A DNA stretch of 64,000 bases, from assembly GCA_963709425.1 (NCBI GenBank), contig CAVPWG010000002.1, positions 248,001 through 312,000 of the forward strand, read 5' to 3'. The notes under the pieces were generated by a model. It saw only the letters and a program-made list of their open reading frames with translations. It had not been told where the DNA came from and did no database searches. The DNA is from JAICJC01 sp963709425. Its GTDB lineage: Bacteria; Actinomycetota; Thermoleophilia; Gaiellales; JAICJC01. Positions 8,811-17,566 of the stretch are shown piece after piece (position 1 is the stretch's first letter; each line of letters opens with the position of its first letter). Position numbers and translations under genes: made by a program.

Positions 8811-9296
8811 CTACCCGGCGGGCCGCTTCGGCACGAGCACCTTGCGGCGGAACTCGCAGACCGTCTCGCCGCGCTGGTTCACGCCCACGGTGTCGACCGT
8901 CACGACGCCGCGGTCCGGCTTCGAGCGCGACTCGACCTTGTCGACGACCGTCGTCCGCGCGTAGATCGTGTCGCCGTGGAAGGTCGGCTTCGCGTGCTTC
9001 AGCGACTCCACCTCGAGGTTCGCGATCGCTTTCCCCGACACGTCGGGCACGCTCATCCCCAGGACGAGCGAGTAGACCAGGTTCCCGACGACGACGTTCT
9101 TTCCGTACTGGGTCTCGGTCTCGGCGTAGTTGGCGTCGGTGTGCAGCGGGTGGTGGTTCATCGTGATCATGCAGAACAGGTGGTCGTCGGCCTCCGTGAT
9201 CGTCTTCCCCGGCCAGTGCTTGTAGACGTCGCCGACTTCGAAGTCGTCGAAGTAGCGGCCGAAGCGGACCTCGCGGGCGTCGAACTCCCGGCTCAC
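8811..9296 (-). CDS. mch: MaoC-type hot-dog hydratase, probable mesaconyl-CoA hydratase
   Basis: This 161-residue single hot-dog-domain protein has the MaoC signature PLHTDANYA carrying the hydratase His/Asp, with LVYSLVLGMS as the hydrophobic helix. In the ethylmalonyl-CoA pathway this step hydrates mesaconyl-C1-CoA to beta-methylmalyl-CoA. Proteobacterial Mch is about twice as long, while short MaoC forms occur in actinobacterial clusters. GTG 9296 overlaps the acyl-CoA dehydrogenase stop (GTGA), so the two are coupled. Function is inferred from the neighbours Mcl and the dehydrogenase; the fold itself is certain. Confidence 0.8.
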   Translation of the reverse strand: MSREFDAREVRFGRYFDDFEVGDVYKHWPGKTITEADDHLFCMITMNHHPLHTDANYAETETQYGKNVVVGNLVYSLVLGMSVPDVSGKAIANLEVESLKHAKPTFHGDTIYARTTVVDKVESRSKPDRGVVTVDTVGVNQRGETVCEFRRKVLVPKRPAG

Positions 9297-10474
9297 AGGG
9301 CGTTCCTCGCCAGCAGGCCGCGGGCGATGATCAGCTTCTGGATCTCTGAGGTGCCCTCGCCGATCAGGAGCAGCGGGGCGTCGCGGTACAGCCGCTCGAT
9401 CTCGTACTCCTTCGAGTAGCCGTAGCCGCCGTGGATCCGCAGAGCGTCCTCGACCACCTCGTTGCAGATCTCGGTGGCGAAGAGCTTGGCCATGCCGGCC
9501 TCGACGTCGGATCGCTCGCCGGCGTCCTTCTTGCGGGCCGCCGAGAGCATGAGCAGCCGAGCCGCCTCGATCTTGGTGCCCATCTCGGCCAGCTTGAACT
9601 GGATCGCCTGGTGCTTGGCGATCTGGCGGCCGAACGCCTGCCGTTCCTGGGCGTAGCGGATCGCGATGTCGAACGCCCGCTGGGCGACGCCGACGCCGCG
9701 CGCGGCGACGTTCACCCGGCCGACCTCGATGCCCGACATCATCTGCTGGAACCCGCGCCCCTCCTCGCCGCCGAGCAGGTTCGTCGCCGGGACGCGGTGA
9801 TCGGCGAAGACCAGCTCCGTTGTCTCGACCCCCTTGTAGCCGAGCTTCTGGAGCTGGGGCGGGATCGTGAGGCCGCCCTCCTGCGCCGCACCCGGCTCCT
9901 TCTCGACGAGCAGGCAGCTCATCCCCCGGTGGGCCGGCGAGGCGTCGGGGTCGGTCTTCACGAGCGTCGCGACCATGCCTGACCGCAGGCCGTTCGTGAC
10001 CCACATCTTCTGCCCGTTCACGACGTAGTCGGAGCCGTCGAGCCTCGCCGTCGAGCGGATCGCCTGGACGTCGGACCCGCACTCCGGCTCGGTCATCGAG
10101 AAGGCGCAGCGGATCTCGCCGGTCGCCATCCTCGGCAGGAACCGCGCCCGCTGCGCCTCGGTGCCGTCGCGCATCAGCATGTCGGCGACGATGAAGTGGG
10201 TGTTCACGATCCCCGAGACGCTCATCCATCCCCGCGAGAGCTCGCACACGGCCAGCGCGTAGGTGGTCAGGTCGAGCCCGAGCCCGCCGTACTCCTCCGG
10301 GATCGTGAACCCGAAGATGCCGAGCTCCTTGAGGCCCTCGACGATGTCGTCGGGGAATTCGTCCGCGTGCTCGAGCTCGGACGCGACGGGGATGATGCGC
10401 TCGTCGGCGAACTGACGGACGAGGCCGACGATCTCGCGCTGCTCGTCGCTGAGCTGGTCGAGCGCGAGGGTCAT
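9293..10474 (-). CDS. Acyl-CoA dehydrogenase, probable (2S)-methylsuccinyl-CoA dehydrogenase
   Basis: This 393-residue FAD flavoenzyme is of the short/medium-chain acyl-CoA dehydrogenase family. Landmarks are IPEEYGGLGLD near residue 55, the FAD and substrate segments AFSMTEPECGSDV and YVVNGQKMWVTNG, RQAFGRQIAKHQA, and the C-terminal IGEGTSEIQKLIIARGLL. The Glu of GEGTSEI is the usual catalytic base. It is shorter than the proteobacterial methylsuccinyl-CoA dehydrogenase, which has an N-terminal extension. Context (malyl-CoA lyase upstream with an ATGA overlap, MaoC hydratase downstream with GTGA) supports oxidation of methylsuccinyl-CoA to mesaconyl-CoA. A general acyl-CoA dehydrogenase cannot be excluded. 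Confidence 0.85.
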   Translation of the reverse strand: MTLALDQLSDEQREIVGLVRQFADERIIPVASELEHADEFPDDIVEGLKELGIFGFTIPEEYGGLGLDLTTYALAVCELSRGWMSVSGIVNTHFIVADMLMRDGTEAQRARFLPRMATGEIRCAFSMTEPECGSDVQAIRSTARLDGSDYVVNGQKMWVTNGLRSGMVATLVKTDPDASPAHRGMSCLLVEKEPGAAQEGGLTIPPQLQKLGYKGVETTELVFADHRVPATNLLGGEEGRGFQQMMSGIEVGRVNVAARGVGVAQRAFDIAIRYAQERQAFGRQIAKHQAIQFKLAEMGTKIEAARLLMLSAARKKDAGERSDVEAGMAKLFATEICNEVVEDALRIHGGYGYSKEYEIERLYRDAPLLLIGEGTSEIQKLIIARGLLARNAL

Positions 10475-11391
10475 GCCGGCGCCTGGATTGTCATCCCGGC
10501 CGCCTCGCCCCGGGCGACGACAGCCTCGGCGATCTTCCGCGACGCCTCGTCGATCATCTGGCCCTCGTGCATCACGGCGCCCTTGCGCTCGACGTGCGTC
10601 GCGTGGTGGTAGGCGTCGAGCAGCCGGCGGGCCGCATCGAACTGTTCCTGCGTCGGCATGAACACCTCGTTTGCGACGTCGACCTGGAGCGGGTGGAGCA
10701 CCCACTTCCCGTCGAAGCCGACCAGCCGCGCCCGGTGACACAGGCGGCGGTACTCATCGACGTTCTTGATGTCGGTGTAGGGCCCGTCGATCGCCTGGAG
10801 CCCGAACGCCCGCGCCGTCGTCACGATCTTCGACAGCACGTAGTGCCACTGGTCGCCCGGATAGTCGGGGTCGATCGAGCCGATGACGAGCTGGGCGACC
10901 CCGATCGAGGCCGCGTAGTCGCCGGGGCCGAAGATGATCGTCTCGATGCGGTCCGTGGCCGTCGCGATCTCGCGCAGGTTGAGCGTCCCCTGCGCGTTCT
11001 CGATCTGGGCCTCGATCCCGATCCGGTGGTCGAGCTTGTGCTGCATCTCGAGCTGCGTCAGCAGGTGGTCGACAAAGTGCAGCTGGCCGGCGTCCTCGAC
11101 CTTGGGGATCATGATGCAGTCCAGGTTTCCGCCGCCGCCGGACACGACCTCGACGATGTCGCCGAGGCACCACCGGGTCGTGACGCCGTTCACGCGCACG
11201 ACCCGGGTCTTTCCCGAGTAGTCGTGGGTGTTCAGCGCGTCCACGACCGTCGTTCGGGAAGCCTCCTTCTCGAGCGGCGAGACGGCGTCCTCGAGGTCGA
11301 GGAAGATCTGGTCGGCAGGGAGCGTCGCCGCCTTGGCGAGCATCTTCTCGGACGAGCCCGGCACAGCCAGGCAGCTTCGGCGCAGCCTCAC
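10471..11391 (-). CDS. mcl: HpcH/HpaI-fold lyase, probable malyl-CoA/beta-methylmalyl-CoA lyase
   Basis: This 306-residue TIM-barrel magnesium lyase is of the CitE/Mcl family. The start RRSCLAVPGSSEKML, then DLEDAVSP, and the metal ligands Glu in IEAQIENAQG and Asp in FGPGDYAASIG are intact. In the ethylmalonyl-CoA pathway the enzyme cleaves beta-methylmalyl-CoA to glyoxylate and propionyl-CoA, and it can also handle malyl-CoA. It is the first gene of a tightly packed minus-strand run (mcl, dehydrogenase, hydratase, GNAT, ABC genes). The next gene starts inside its stop codon. A citramalyl-CoA or CitE-like role is the main alternative. Confidence 0.87.
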   Translation of the reverse strand: MRLRRSCLAVPGSSEKMLAKAATLPADQIFLDLEDAVSPLEKEASRTTVVDALNTHDYSGKTRVVRVNGVTTRWCLGDIVEVVSGGGGNLDCIMIPKVEDAGQLHFVDHLLTQLEMQHKLDHRIGIEAQIENAQGTLNLREIATATDRIETIIFGPGDYAASIGVAQLVIGSIDPDYPGDQWHYVLSKIVTTARAFGLQAIDGPYTDIKNVDEYRRLCHRARLVGFDGKWVLHPLQVDVANEVFMPTQEQFDAARRLLDAYHHATHVERKGAVMHEGQMIDEASRKIAEAVVARGEAAGMTIQAPA

Positions 11392-11425
11392 GTCGCTCTC
11401 CTTCCCGGATCCAAGCGGGAAGAGT

Positions 11426-12052
11426 CTAAAGCGTGCCGATGCGGCGGATCGGCCAGTACCGCGCCCGGGCCACGCCGATGATGCCGCCCCGCGGCTCGAG
11501 ACCCCAGTCGCGGGAGTCGTCGGAGATGCCGCGGTTGTCGCCCATCAAGAGGTAGTAGCCCTTGGGGATCTGCACGCGCTGGAGCGCCCGTCCCGCCACC
11601 TCCTGGTGGTCGTTGACGTACGGCTCGTCCAGGCTGAACTTGGGCTTGCCGGGATCCTGCACCCAGATCTTCCCGTCCTGCGACCACACGGTCTCGCCGG
11701 GCAGGCCGATCACGCGCTTGATGAAGGTCGTGCCGGACAGGCCGTCGCGCAGATCCAGGTTGGGCGACGTGCAGACGCCCATCCCGTCGGAGTGCGGGGC
11801 CGTGCAGTGGGGTGGGTGGAAGACGACGATCTGTCCGCGGTGCGGACTGCCGAAGTCCAGGGACAGCCGGTCGGCGAGGACGCGGTCGCCGGGCAGCAGC
11901 GTGGGCACCATGCTCGGAGTCGGCACGCGGTACGGCTTGACGACGAACGCCTGCGCGAGCCAGGCGATCGCGAGCGCGACGGCCAGCGTGACCGCGGTCT
12001 CGAGGACCGTGCGGACTCCCTTTGGCATCGACGCGAATACGGCCATGAGCAC
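11426..12052 (-). CDS. lepB: Signal peptidase I
   Basis: This 208-residue membrane protease removes signal peptides at the outer face of the cytoplasmic membrane. An N-terminal helix (about residues 17-36) anchors it. The catalytic Ser47 lies in PTPSMVPTL and the general base Lys112 in FIKRVIGLPGE, with YYLLMGDNRGISDDSR as the C-terminal box. The insert with two cysteines (HCTAPHSDGMGVC) resembles actinobacterial forms. The start is GTG 12052 or ATG 12046, and neither has a clear Shine-Dalgarno. It ends 34 bases before mcl on the same strand. Confidence 0.93.
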   Translation of the reverse strand: MLMAVFASMPKGVRTVLETAVTLAVALAIAWLAQAFVVKPYRVPTPSMVPTLLPGDRVLADRLSLDFGSPHRGQIVVFHPPHCTAPHSDGMGVCTSPNLDLRDGLSGTTFIKRVIGLPGETVWSQDGKIWVQDPGKPKFSLDEPYVNDHQEVAGRALQRVQIPKGYYLLMGDNRGISDDSRDWGLEPRGGIIGVARARYWPIRRIGTL

Positions 12053-12155
12053 GGGAGGTTATCGGCGGCCAGGCCCCCCGTCTGTAGGTGGACGGCGTGT
12101 TAACGCGGTGTTCGGTTACGTGTGCTCCGGCTACAGCGGCGGTACCCTGGTGCCG

Positions 12156-13841
12156 ATGGCTTCGTCGATGGCCCGACGCCTCGCCCTTGTGCTTGCCTCC
12201 ATCGCCGCCGCGATGATCGTCGCCGTGCCCGCCGCGCAGGCCCGCACGATCTACACGCTGACCGGCCACGGATGGGGCCACGGCATCGGCCTTTCGCAGT
12301 ACGGGGCGCTCGGCTATGCACAGCACGGCTGGGCCTACGACGCGATCCTGGCGCACTACTACCAGGGGACGACACTGGCCCCGCTCGCGAACCCGGTCCA
12401 GATGCGGATCCAGCTCGCGAGCGGCAGGAAGTCCTACTCCTTCTCGGGCGCATCCAAGATCTCGGTCGTCGACGAGGGCGGCAGCACCACGAAGAAGCTC
12501 CCGGCCGGCTCGTACCGCGTCGAGCGGGGCACATCGGGTCGCATGCGCGTCGTCAACGCCGCCACGGGCGCCCGCGTCGTGAAGCACCTCACGGGCCCGG
12601 TGCGGCTGAGCGCCGCGCAGGCGCTCCGGGTCGACAGCACGGTCGGCATCGGCTGGGCGCACGACCACTGGCACGGCGCGCTGCGGGTGATCCGCTCGGG
12701 CTCGTCGCTCATGCTGGTCGACCTCGTGCCGCTCGAGTACTACCTGCGCGGCGTCGTCCCGAGCGAGATGCCGTCGTCGTGGCTGACGCCGGCGCTCCGC
12801 GCCCAGGCCGTCGCCGCGCGGTCATACGCCGTCGCGACCCGCCATCCGACATCGCTCTTCGATGCCTACGCCGACACCCGCAGCCAGGTCTACGGCCCGA
12901 TGGAGCACGAGGCCGCCGCGTCGACCGCGGCCGTCTCGGCCACCGCGCACCAGGTGCTGTGGTACTCCGGCAACGTGGCCGTCGGGTTCTTCTCGTCGTC
13001 CTCCGGCGGCTGGACCGCGTCGATGCAGGCGGCCTGGGGGAGCGGCGGTGAGCCGTACCTCGTTCCCGTCCGCGACCGCTACGACGGCGCCCAGGGGCTC
13101 AACCCGAACCACAGCTGGACCCCGCGGGTGCTCACCCCGAGGGGGCTGGCCCGCGCCCTGGGAGTCGGCGGCAAGGTGCGGTCGCTCGATCTCACGATCG
13201 ACGGGCCGTCGCAGCGGGTCACGCACGCCACGTTCCACACCGGCAGGGGCGATCGCGGCTACTCGGGCCCGGGCGCCGAGCTGGCGCTCGGCCTGCGCTC
13301 CAACTACTTCCGGATCGTCGGTGTCACGCTCGCGGGCCCGACCCGCGCGATCGCCGGCAGGCGCTTCTCGCTGACGGGCCGCGTGTGGCCGCTTCCGCAC
13401 CACCGGGTCTCGCTCCTCGTGCACGACGGCCCCGGCCAGCCGTGGACGACGGCCGAGGAGAGGCTCTCGCTCAAGGCGAACGGGACGTTCTCGACGAGCA
13501 TCCACCCGAAGCAGAACCGGGTGTACCGACTCGGGCTTCCGGCCAGGGCGGCCTCGCCGCGGCAGAGCATCGCGGTCGGGCCGGCGCTCACGCTCGTCCG
13601 CTACGGCAAGGCCTTCCGGGCCACGATCTACCCCGTCCTCACCGGCGCGACGCTCACGCTCCAGCGGCACCGGGCCGGCGGCTGGAAGGCCGTCGCCCAC
13701 GCCACCGTGGGCACGGGCGGGCACGCTCGATTCGCGGTGCCGGGGACGAAGGGCAGGTGGCGGGTGTCGTTCGGTGGCGATGCGCACCACGCCCGCAGCC
13801 ACTCGCCTGCGCTCACGTCGCCGAAGATCTGGCGGGGATAG
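12156..13841 (+). CDS. Secreted SpoIID/LytB-domain protein
   Basis: This is an exported protein of 561 residues. It has a signal peptide (basic MARR, hydrophobic core, AQA cleavage at about residue 29) and a GHGWGHGIGLSQYGA motif typical of SpoIID-like proteins at the mature N-terminus. The SpoIID domain covers about 180-350 (LVDLVPLEYYLRGVVPSEMP, AQAVAARSYA), and Ig-like or CWB-type beta domains follow to the C-terminus. SpoIID proteins are lytic transglycosylases acting on stripped peptidoglycan. Outside spore formers, LytB-like members modify the wall or bind cell-wall hydrolases. No sporulation context is visible. ATG 12156 is preferred; ATG 12168 is possible. A wall-remodelling function is inferred. 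Confidence 0.85.
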   Translation: MASSMARRLALVLASIAAAMIVAVPAAQARTIYTLTGHGWGHGIGLSQYGALGYAQHGWAYDAILAHYYQGTTLAPLANPVQMRIQLASGRKSYSFSGASKISVVDEGGSTTKKLPAGSYRVERGTSGRMRVVNAATGARVVKHLTGPVRLSAAQALRVDSTVGIGWAHDHWHGALRVIRSGSSLMLVDLVPLEYYLRGVVPSEMPSSWLTPALRAQAVAARSYAVATRHPTSLFDAYADTRSQVYGPMEHEAAASTAAVSATAHQVLWYSGNVAVGFFSSSSGGWTASMQAAWGSGGEPYLVPVRDRYDGAQGLNPNHSWTPRVLTPRGLARALGVGGKVRSLDLTIDGPSQRVTHATFHTGRGDRGYSGPGAELALGLRSNYFRIVGVTLAGPTRAIAGRRFSLTGRVWPLPHHRVSLLVHDGPGQPWTTAEERLSLKANGTFSTSIHPKQNRVYRLGLPARAASPRQSIAVGPALTLVRYGKAFRATIYPVLTGATLTLQRHRAGGWKAVAHATVGTGGHARFAVPGTKGRWRVSFGGDAHHARSHSPALTSPKIWRG

Positions 13842-13851
13842 TCTTCGGCAT

Positions 13852-14061
13852 ATGCCGGCATTTGCCATCCGCCGTGTCGACGGCAAGCTGCGGGTCCGCG
13901 CGGCGGGCTGCTGCAACCCGGCGAGCTACCGGCGCGAGTACGAGCAGGCCTACATGGAGCAGGTGCTCGCCGAGGGCGGCCGGGTGCTCGGCCGCGAGGG
14001 CGACGTCGTGCTGCTGGTCGACCGGCGCGGGCGCCCGTGCTCGGTCGATCTCGGAGTCTGA
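13852..14061 (+). CDS. Small uncharacterised protein
   Basis: This 69-residue ORF starts ten bases after the SpoIID-like gene, and I do not recognise its family. It contains a CC pair (AAGCCNPAS), a charged helix (REYEQAYMEQVLAEGG) and a C-terminal beta-rich half (GDVVLLVDRRGRPCSVDL). GATAGT at 13837-13842 could be a -10 box for a leaderless start at ATG 13852. Codon bias resembles the surrounding genes, with strong G/C at third positions. Confidence 0.5.
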   Translation: MPAFAIRRVDGKLRVRAAGCCNPASYRREYEQAYMEQVLAEGGRVLGREGDVVLLVDRRGRPCSVDLGV

Positions 14062-14197
14062 TCCACTAGCATTCCCGGCCGTCCGCGGGTAGGCCGCTCG
14101 GCGACCCGGGTTTGAGACGGATCCATCCATCCCGCACGGGTCGGCACGAGAGGGGCTCGCCACGAGCGACAACCAGGAACGACGACGGCCGCTTCGC

Positions 14198-15214
14198 GTG
14201 CTTGTGACCGCCGCGGGCTCGCCAGGGGGCGGCCGGCTCGTGAAATCGCTTCAGCAGAACGGCGAGCGCGAGCTCGCCGTCGTGGGCACCGACATGAGCG
14301 CCCGCCGCGGGGGGCGGTCGATCTGCGACGCCTTCCACGTCGTGCCGCCAGGCTCGTCGGACGAGTTTCCGGGCCACCTGGCCGAGCTCGCGCGCCGGGA
14401 GGGCGTCGACGCGGTCTTCCCGCTCTCGTCCTTCGAGGTCGCGGCGGTGTCGCGGTCGCTCGACCAGTTCGACGTGCCCGTGCTCGTCGCCTCGCCGGAG
14501 GCGATCGCGGCCTGCAACGACAAGGCCCGGACGATGGAGCTGTGCGCACGCCTGGGCGTCCCGATCCCGCGTTCGATCGCCGCGACCTCGCCGGAGGAGT
14601 TCCGGGCTGCGGCGCACGAGCTCGGCTACCCGGCCGTCGACGTCTGCACAAAGCCGACGGCGCTCAAGGGCTCACGCGGGTTTCTCGTGATCTCGGCGAG
14701 GCCGAATCGCCGCTGGCACATCCTCGAGGCCCGTCCCGGCCCGATCCCGCTCACGCTCGACGAGGCGCTCGAGGCGATGGGCGAGGACGACTTCCCGACG
14801 CTCCTCGTCATGGATTATCTGACGGGCAAGGAGCACACCGTGGACGCGATCTGCCGCAACGGGCGGTTCCTGGTCGGCCACGCCAAGACGCGCGAGGCGG
14901 TGCGGGCCGGCCTTGCGATGTACTTCGAGACCGCCGACGAGCCTGGGCTCGTCGAGTCGTCCCGCGCCCTCTGCGCCGAGCTCGGCGTGGACTGGTTCGT
15001 GAACGTGCAGTTCATCGACGGCCGCCTGCTCGAGATCAATCCGCGCATCTCGACGATCGTCTACCAGGAGGACTTCAACATGCCGTACCTGGCCGTTCGG
15101 CTGGCGGTCGGCGAGATCGATGAGGACGAGCTGGCCGCCCAGCAGTCGCGGGTGCGGATGACGCGGAGGGCGATTCGCTACTACGACCAGGTGGAGTACG
15201 ACGATGAGCCCTGA
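14198..15214 (+). CDS. ATP-grasp enzyme (carbamoyl-phosphate-synthetase-like)
   Basis: This is an ATP-grasp ligase of about 338 residues. The N-terminal nucleotide-like domain (VTAAGSPGGGRLVKSL), the lid (CTKPTALKGSRG) and the metal-binding C-terminal motif (LLEINPRIST, with the FVNVQFIDGRLLEINPR context) are clear. Members near polysaccharide genes ligate an amino or carboxyl group to a sugar or amino acid; the substrate here is unknown. The true start may lie upstream. A strong Shine-Dalgarno, GAGAGGGG (14148-14155), precedes an in-frame ACG at 14162 that would add MSDNQERRRPLR, whereas GTG 14198 lacks a ribosome-binding site. It heads the plus-strand glycan operon, ending 6 bases before the next gene. 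Confidence 0.8.
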   Translation: MLVTAAGSPGGGRLVKSLQQNGERELAVVGTDMSARRGGRSICDAFHVVPPGSSDEFPGHLAELARREGVDAVFPLSSFEVAAVSRSLDQFDVPVLVASPEAIAACNDKARTMELCARLGVPIPRSIAATSPEEFRAAAHELGYPAVDVCTKPTALKGSRGFLVISARPNRRWHILEARPGPIPLTLDEALEAMGEDDFPTLLVMDYLTGKEHTVDAICRNGRFLVGHAKTREAVRAGLAMYFETADEPGLVESSRALCAELGVDWFVNVQFIDGRLLEINPRISTIVYQEDFNMPYLAVRLAVGEIDEDELAAQQSRVRMTRRAIRYYDQVEYDDEP

Positions 15215-15220
15215 CCCAGA

Positions 15221-16516
15221 GTGGAGCGGCGACCCGTGCGCGTTCTGATCGTCTCGTACTACTTCCCCCCGGCCGGTGGCGGCGGCGTGCAGCGCGTGCT
15301 CAAGCTGTGCAAGCACCTGCCCGCGCTCGGCTGGGACGTCGACGTGCTTGCGCCGGACGACCCGAAGTGGGTGGCGAACGACCCGGGGCTCGCGGCCGAG
15401 ATCCCCGCGGGCACGGTCGTCCATCGCGCCCGCTATCACGGGCCGTCCGACGAGCGCCCCGCGGCCGATGTGCTCGCCGGCGCGACGGGCCTCAGCGGGG
15501 TGGCGACGCGGGCCGGCCTGTACGGACGCCAGCTGCTCCTTCCCGACCCCCGGGTGGTGTGGGTGCCGAACGCGGCGCGGGCGGCGGTGCGGATCGTGCG
15601 CGAGCGGCCGGCGAACGTCGTCTTCACGACGTCGCCGCCGTCGTCGGCCCACCTGATCGGGAATGTCGTGGCGCGCCGCACCGGCGTCCCATGGATCGCC
15701 GACCTGCGCGACTCCTGGCTTGCCAATCCGCATCGCCGTTACGAGCGCCGCACGGTTCGGGCCAAGCGGGCCGTGCTCGAGAGCATGGCGCGGCGGACGT
15801 TCGCCCGCGTCTCGGCGCTCACGGCCGTGACCGAGACGATCGCCGAGGAGGCGCGGTCGCTCGCCCCGGCCGGCACGCCGACGGCCGTGATCTCGAACGG
15901 GTGCGACTTCGACGAGTTCACGGGCCTCGGGCACACGCCGACCGACCGCGTGCGCATCCTCCACGCCGGGTTCTTCTTCGGCGTCCGCAGCCCACGACCG
16001 TTCCTGGAGGCGTTGAGCGGCCTGCTCGCGGACCGGCCCGAGCTGCGCGACGTGGTCGAGGCCCGGTTCGTCGGGGGCTTTCGCACGGCCGACCGCGAAT
16101 GGGCCGAGACGCTCGGGTTGGGTGCATCGCTTCGCATCGACGGGTTCCTGCCGCACGACCAGGCGCTGGCCGCGATGAAGGCCGCCGATGCCCTCCTGCT
16201 CATCATCCCGCGCGCCGGCGGCCGCGGGCTGAGCGTCCTCTCCGGCAAGATCTTCGAGTACCTGGCGGCCGAGCGGCCGGTGCTCGCACTCGTCCCGCCC
16301 GAGGGGATCGCCGCCGATCTGCTCCGCTCGACCGGGTTCGGCCGCGTCGCCGACCCCGACGACGTGGGCGCGATCCGCCGGGAGCTGGAGGAGCTCGTCA
16401 CCGACTGGCAGGCCGGCGAGCTCGGCGACCGGGTGCTGCCGCCCGAGCTGCGTGAGCGCCTCGACCGGCGCACGCGCGCCGCGGAGATGGCCGAGATGTT
16501 CGGGAGGGTGGCATGA
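15221..16516 (+). CDS. Glycosyltransferase family 4
   Basis: This is a GT-B-fold glycosyltransferase of 431 residues. The N-terminal acceptor domain begins RVLIVSYYFPPAGGGGVQR, a glycine-rich loop typical of GT4. The C-terminal donor domain carries VISNGCD, HAGFFFG, LSVLSGKIFEYLA and the EX7E-like region around SGKIFEYLAAERPVLAL. It would add a sugar to a lipid-linked surface glycan at the cytoplasmic membrane. The start is GTG 15221 or GTG 15236, the latter directly before RVLIVSYY. The stop overlaps the next start (ATGA), so it is cotranscribed with the sugar-modifying genes. Donor and acceptor are unknown. Confidence 0.88.
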   Translation: MERRPVRVLIVSYYFPPAGGGGVQRVLKLCKHLPALGWDVDVLAPDDPKWVANDPGLAAEIPAGTVVHRARYHGPSDERPAADVLAGATGLSGVATRAGLYGRQLLLPDPRVVWVPNAARAAVRIVRERPANVVFTTSPPSSAHLIGNVVARRTGVPWIADLRDSWLANPHRRYERRTVRAKRAVLESMARRTFARVSALTAVTETIAEEARSLAPAGTPTAVISNGCDFDEFTGLGHTPTDRVRILHAGFFFGVRSPRPFLEALSGLLADRPELRDVVEARFVGGFRTADREWAETLGLGASLRIDGFLPHDQALAAMKAADALLLIIPRAGGRGLSVLSGKIFEYLAAERPVLALVPPEGIAADLLRSTGFGRVADPDDVGAIRRELEELVTDWQAGELGDRVLPPELRERLDRRTRAAEMAEMFGRVA

Positions 16517-17566
16517 GCTCCGACCAGCACGGAGGCAAGGTTCGGATCGCACTGGTCGGCTGCGGCTACTGGGGCCCGAAGGTGATCCGCGCGGCGGCGT
16601 CGCTCTCGGACGTCGAGGTGGTCGCGCTGGTGGACTTCCGCGAGGACCTGCGCGAGGCGCTCCGGCCGGTTTACCCGCTTGCCAACTCGACGGCCACGCT
16701 GGCCGAGGCCCTGGCCGCCGGCCCGATCGACGCGGTCATCGTCGCGACCAACCCCAGCACGCACGTCGAGGTCGCCGCAGAGGCGATCGAGGGCGGCTGC
16801 CACGTGATGGTCGAGAAGCCGCTCGCCCTGAGCGCCGCCGACTGCCGGGCGCTCGGGCGAGAAGGCCCGGGCCGCCGGCCTCGTCCTCATGGCCGGGCAC
16901 ACGTTCCGGTTCAGCCCGCTCGTGAACCACGTCCGCGGCCTGCTCGAGAGCCAGGAGCTCGGCGAGGTCTACTCGATCGACTCCCAGCGCCTGAACCTGG
17001 GCCGCGTGCGCCGCGACGTCGACGCGATCTGGAACTTCGCGCCCCACGACATCTCGATCCTGAACTACTGGCTGGGGCAGCACCCGCAGGCCGTCCACTG
17101 CCACGCCTACGACTACCTCCAGCCGGGCATCCCCGACCTGGCCTTCCTCGTGCTCGAGTACGAGCACGCCGTCGCTCACGTGCACATCAGCTGGCTGCAC
17201 CCGAGCAAGGTGCGGCGGATGACGGTGGTCGGCAGCAAGAAGATGGTCGTCTACGACGACGTCGAGGGCCAGATCGTCGTGCACGACGCCGGCATCGACC
17301 GGGAGCGCGTCGACCGCACCTTCCCCGACTTCGAGACGTTCGGCGAGTTCCGGCTGATCCAGCGCGTCGGCGACATGCACATCCCGCGGATCCCGTTGGA
17401 CGAGCCGCTCGCGCTCCAGTGCCGCCACTTCGTCGACTGCATCACCTCGGGCATCGAGCCGGTCACCGGCTTCGAGGACGCCGCGAGGGTCGTCGAGGTG
17501 CTCGAGGCGGCCACCGCGTCGCACGCGAACGGCGGCGCACGCGTCCCGATCCCCGACCTACCATGA
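16513..17566 (+). CDS. Gfo/Idh/MocA oxidoreductase, WbpB-like (one apparent frameshift)
   Basis: This NAD-dependent sugar oxidoreductase has about 350 residues after repair. The Rossmann start is ALVGCGYWGPKVIR and the catalytic EKPLAL sits near residue 100. After a frame break near 16855-16859 (one extra base) it continues GHTFRFSPLVNHVR, NLGRVRRDVDAIWN and APHDISILNYWLG, segments characteristic of UDP-sugar 3-dehydrogenases such as WbpB/WlbA. These oxidise C3 of UDP-GlcNAcA before transamination. The ATGA overlap with the downstream aminotransferase fits that pathway order. A second member of the family lies at 20536-21549, and which of the two serves this step is unknown. Confidence 0.83.

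Noticed and set aside
12156..13841. Evidence for endospore formation from the SpoIID domain
   Set aside because: SpoIID/LytB domains with the GHGWGHGIG motif are common in non-sporulating actinobacteria, and no other sporulation gene is present.
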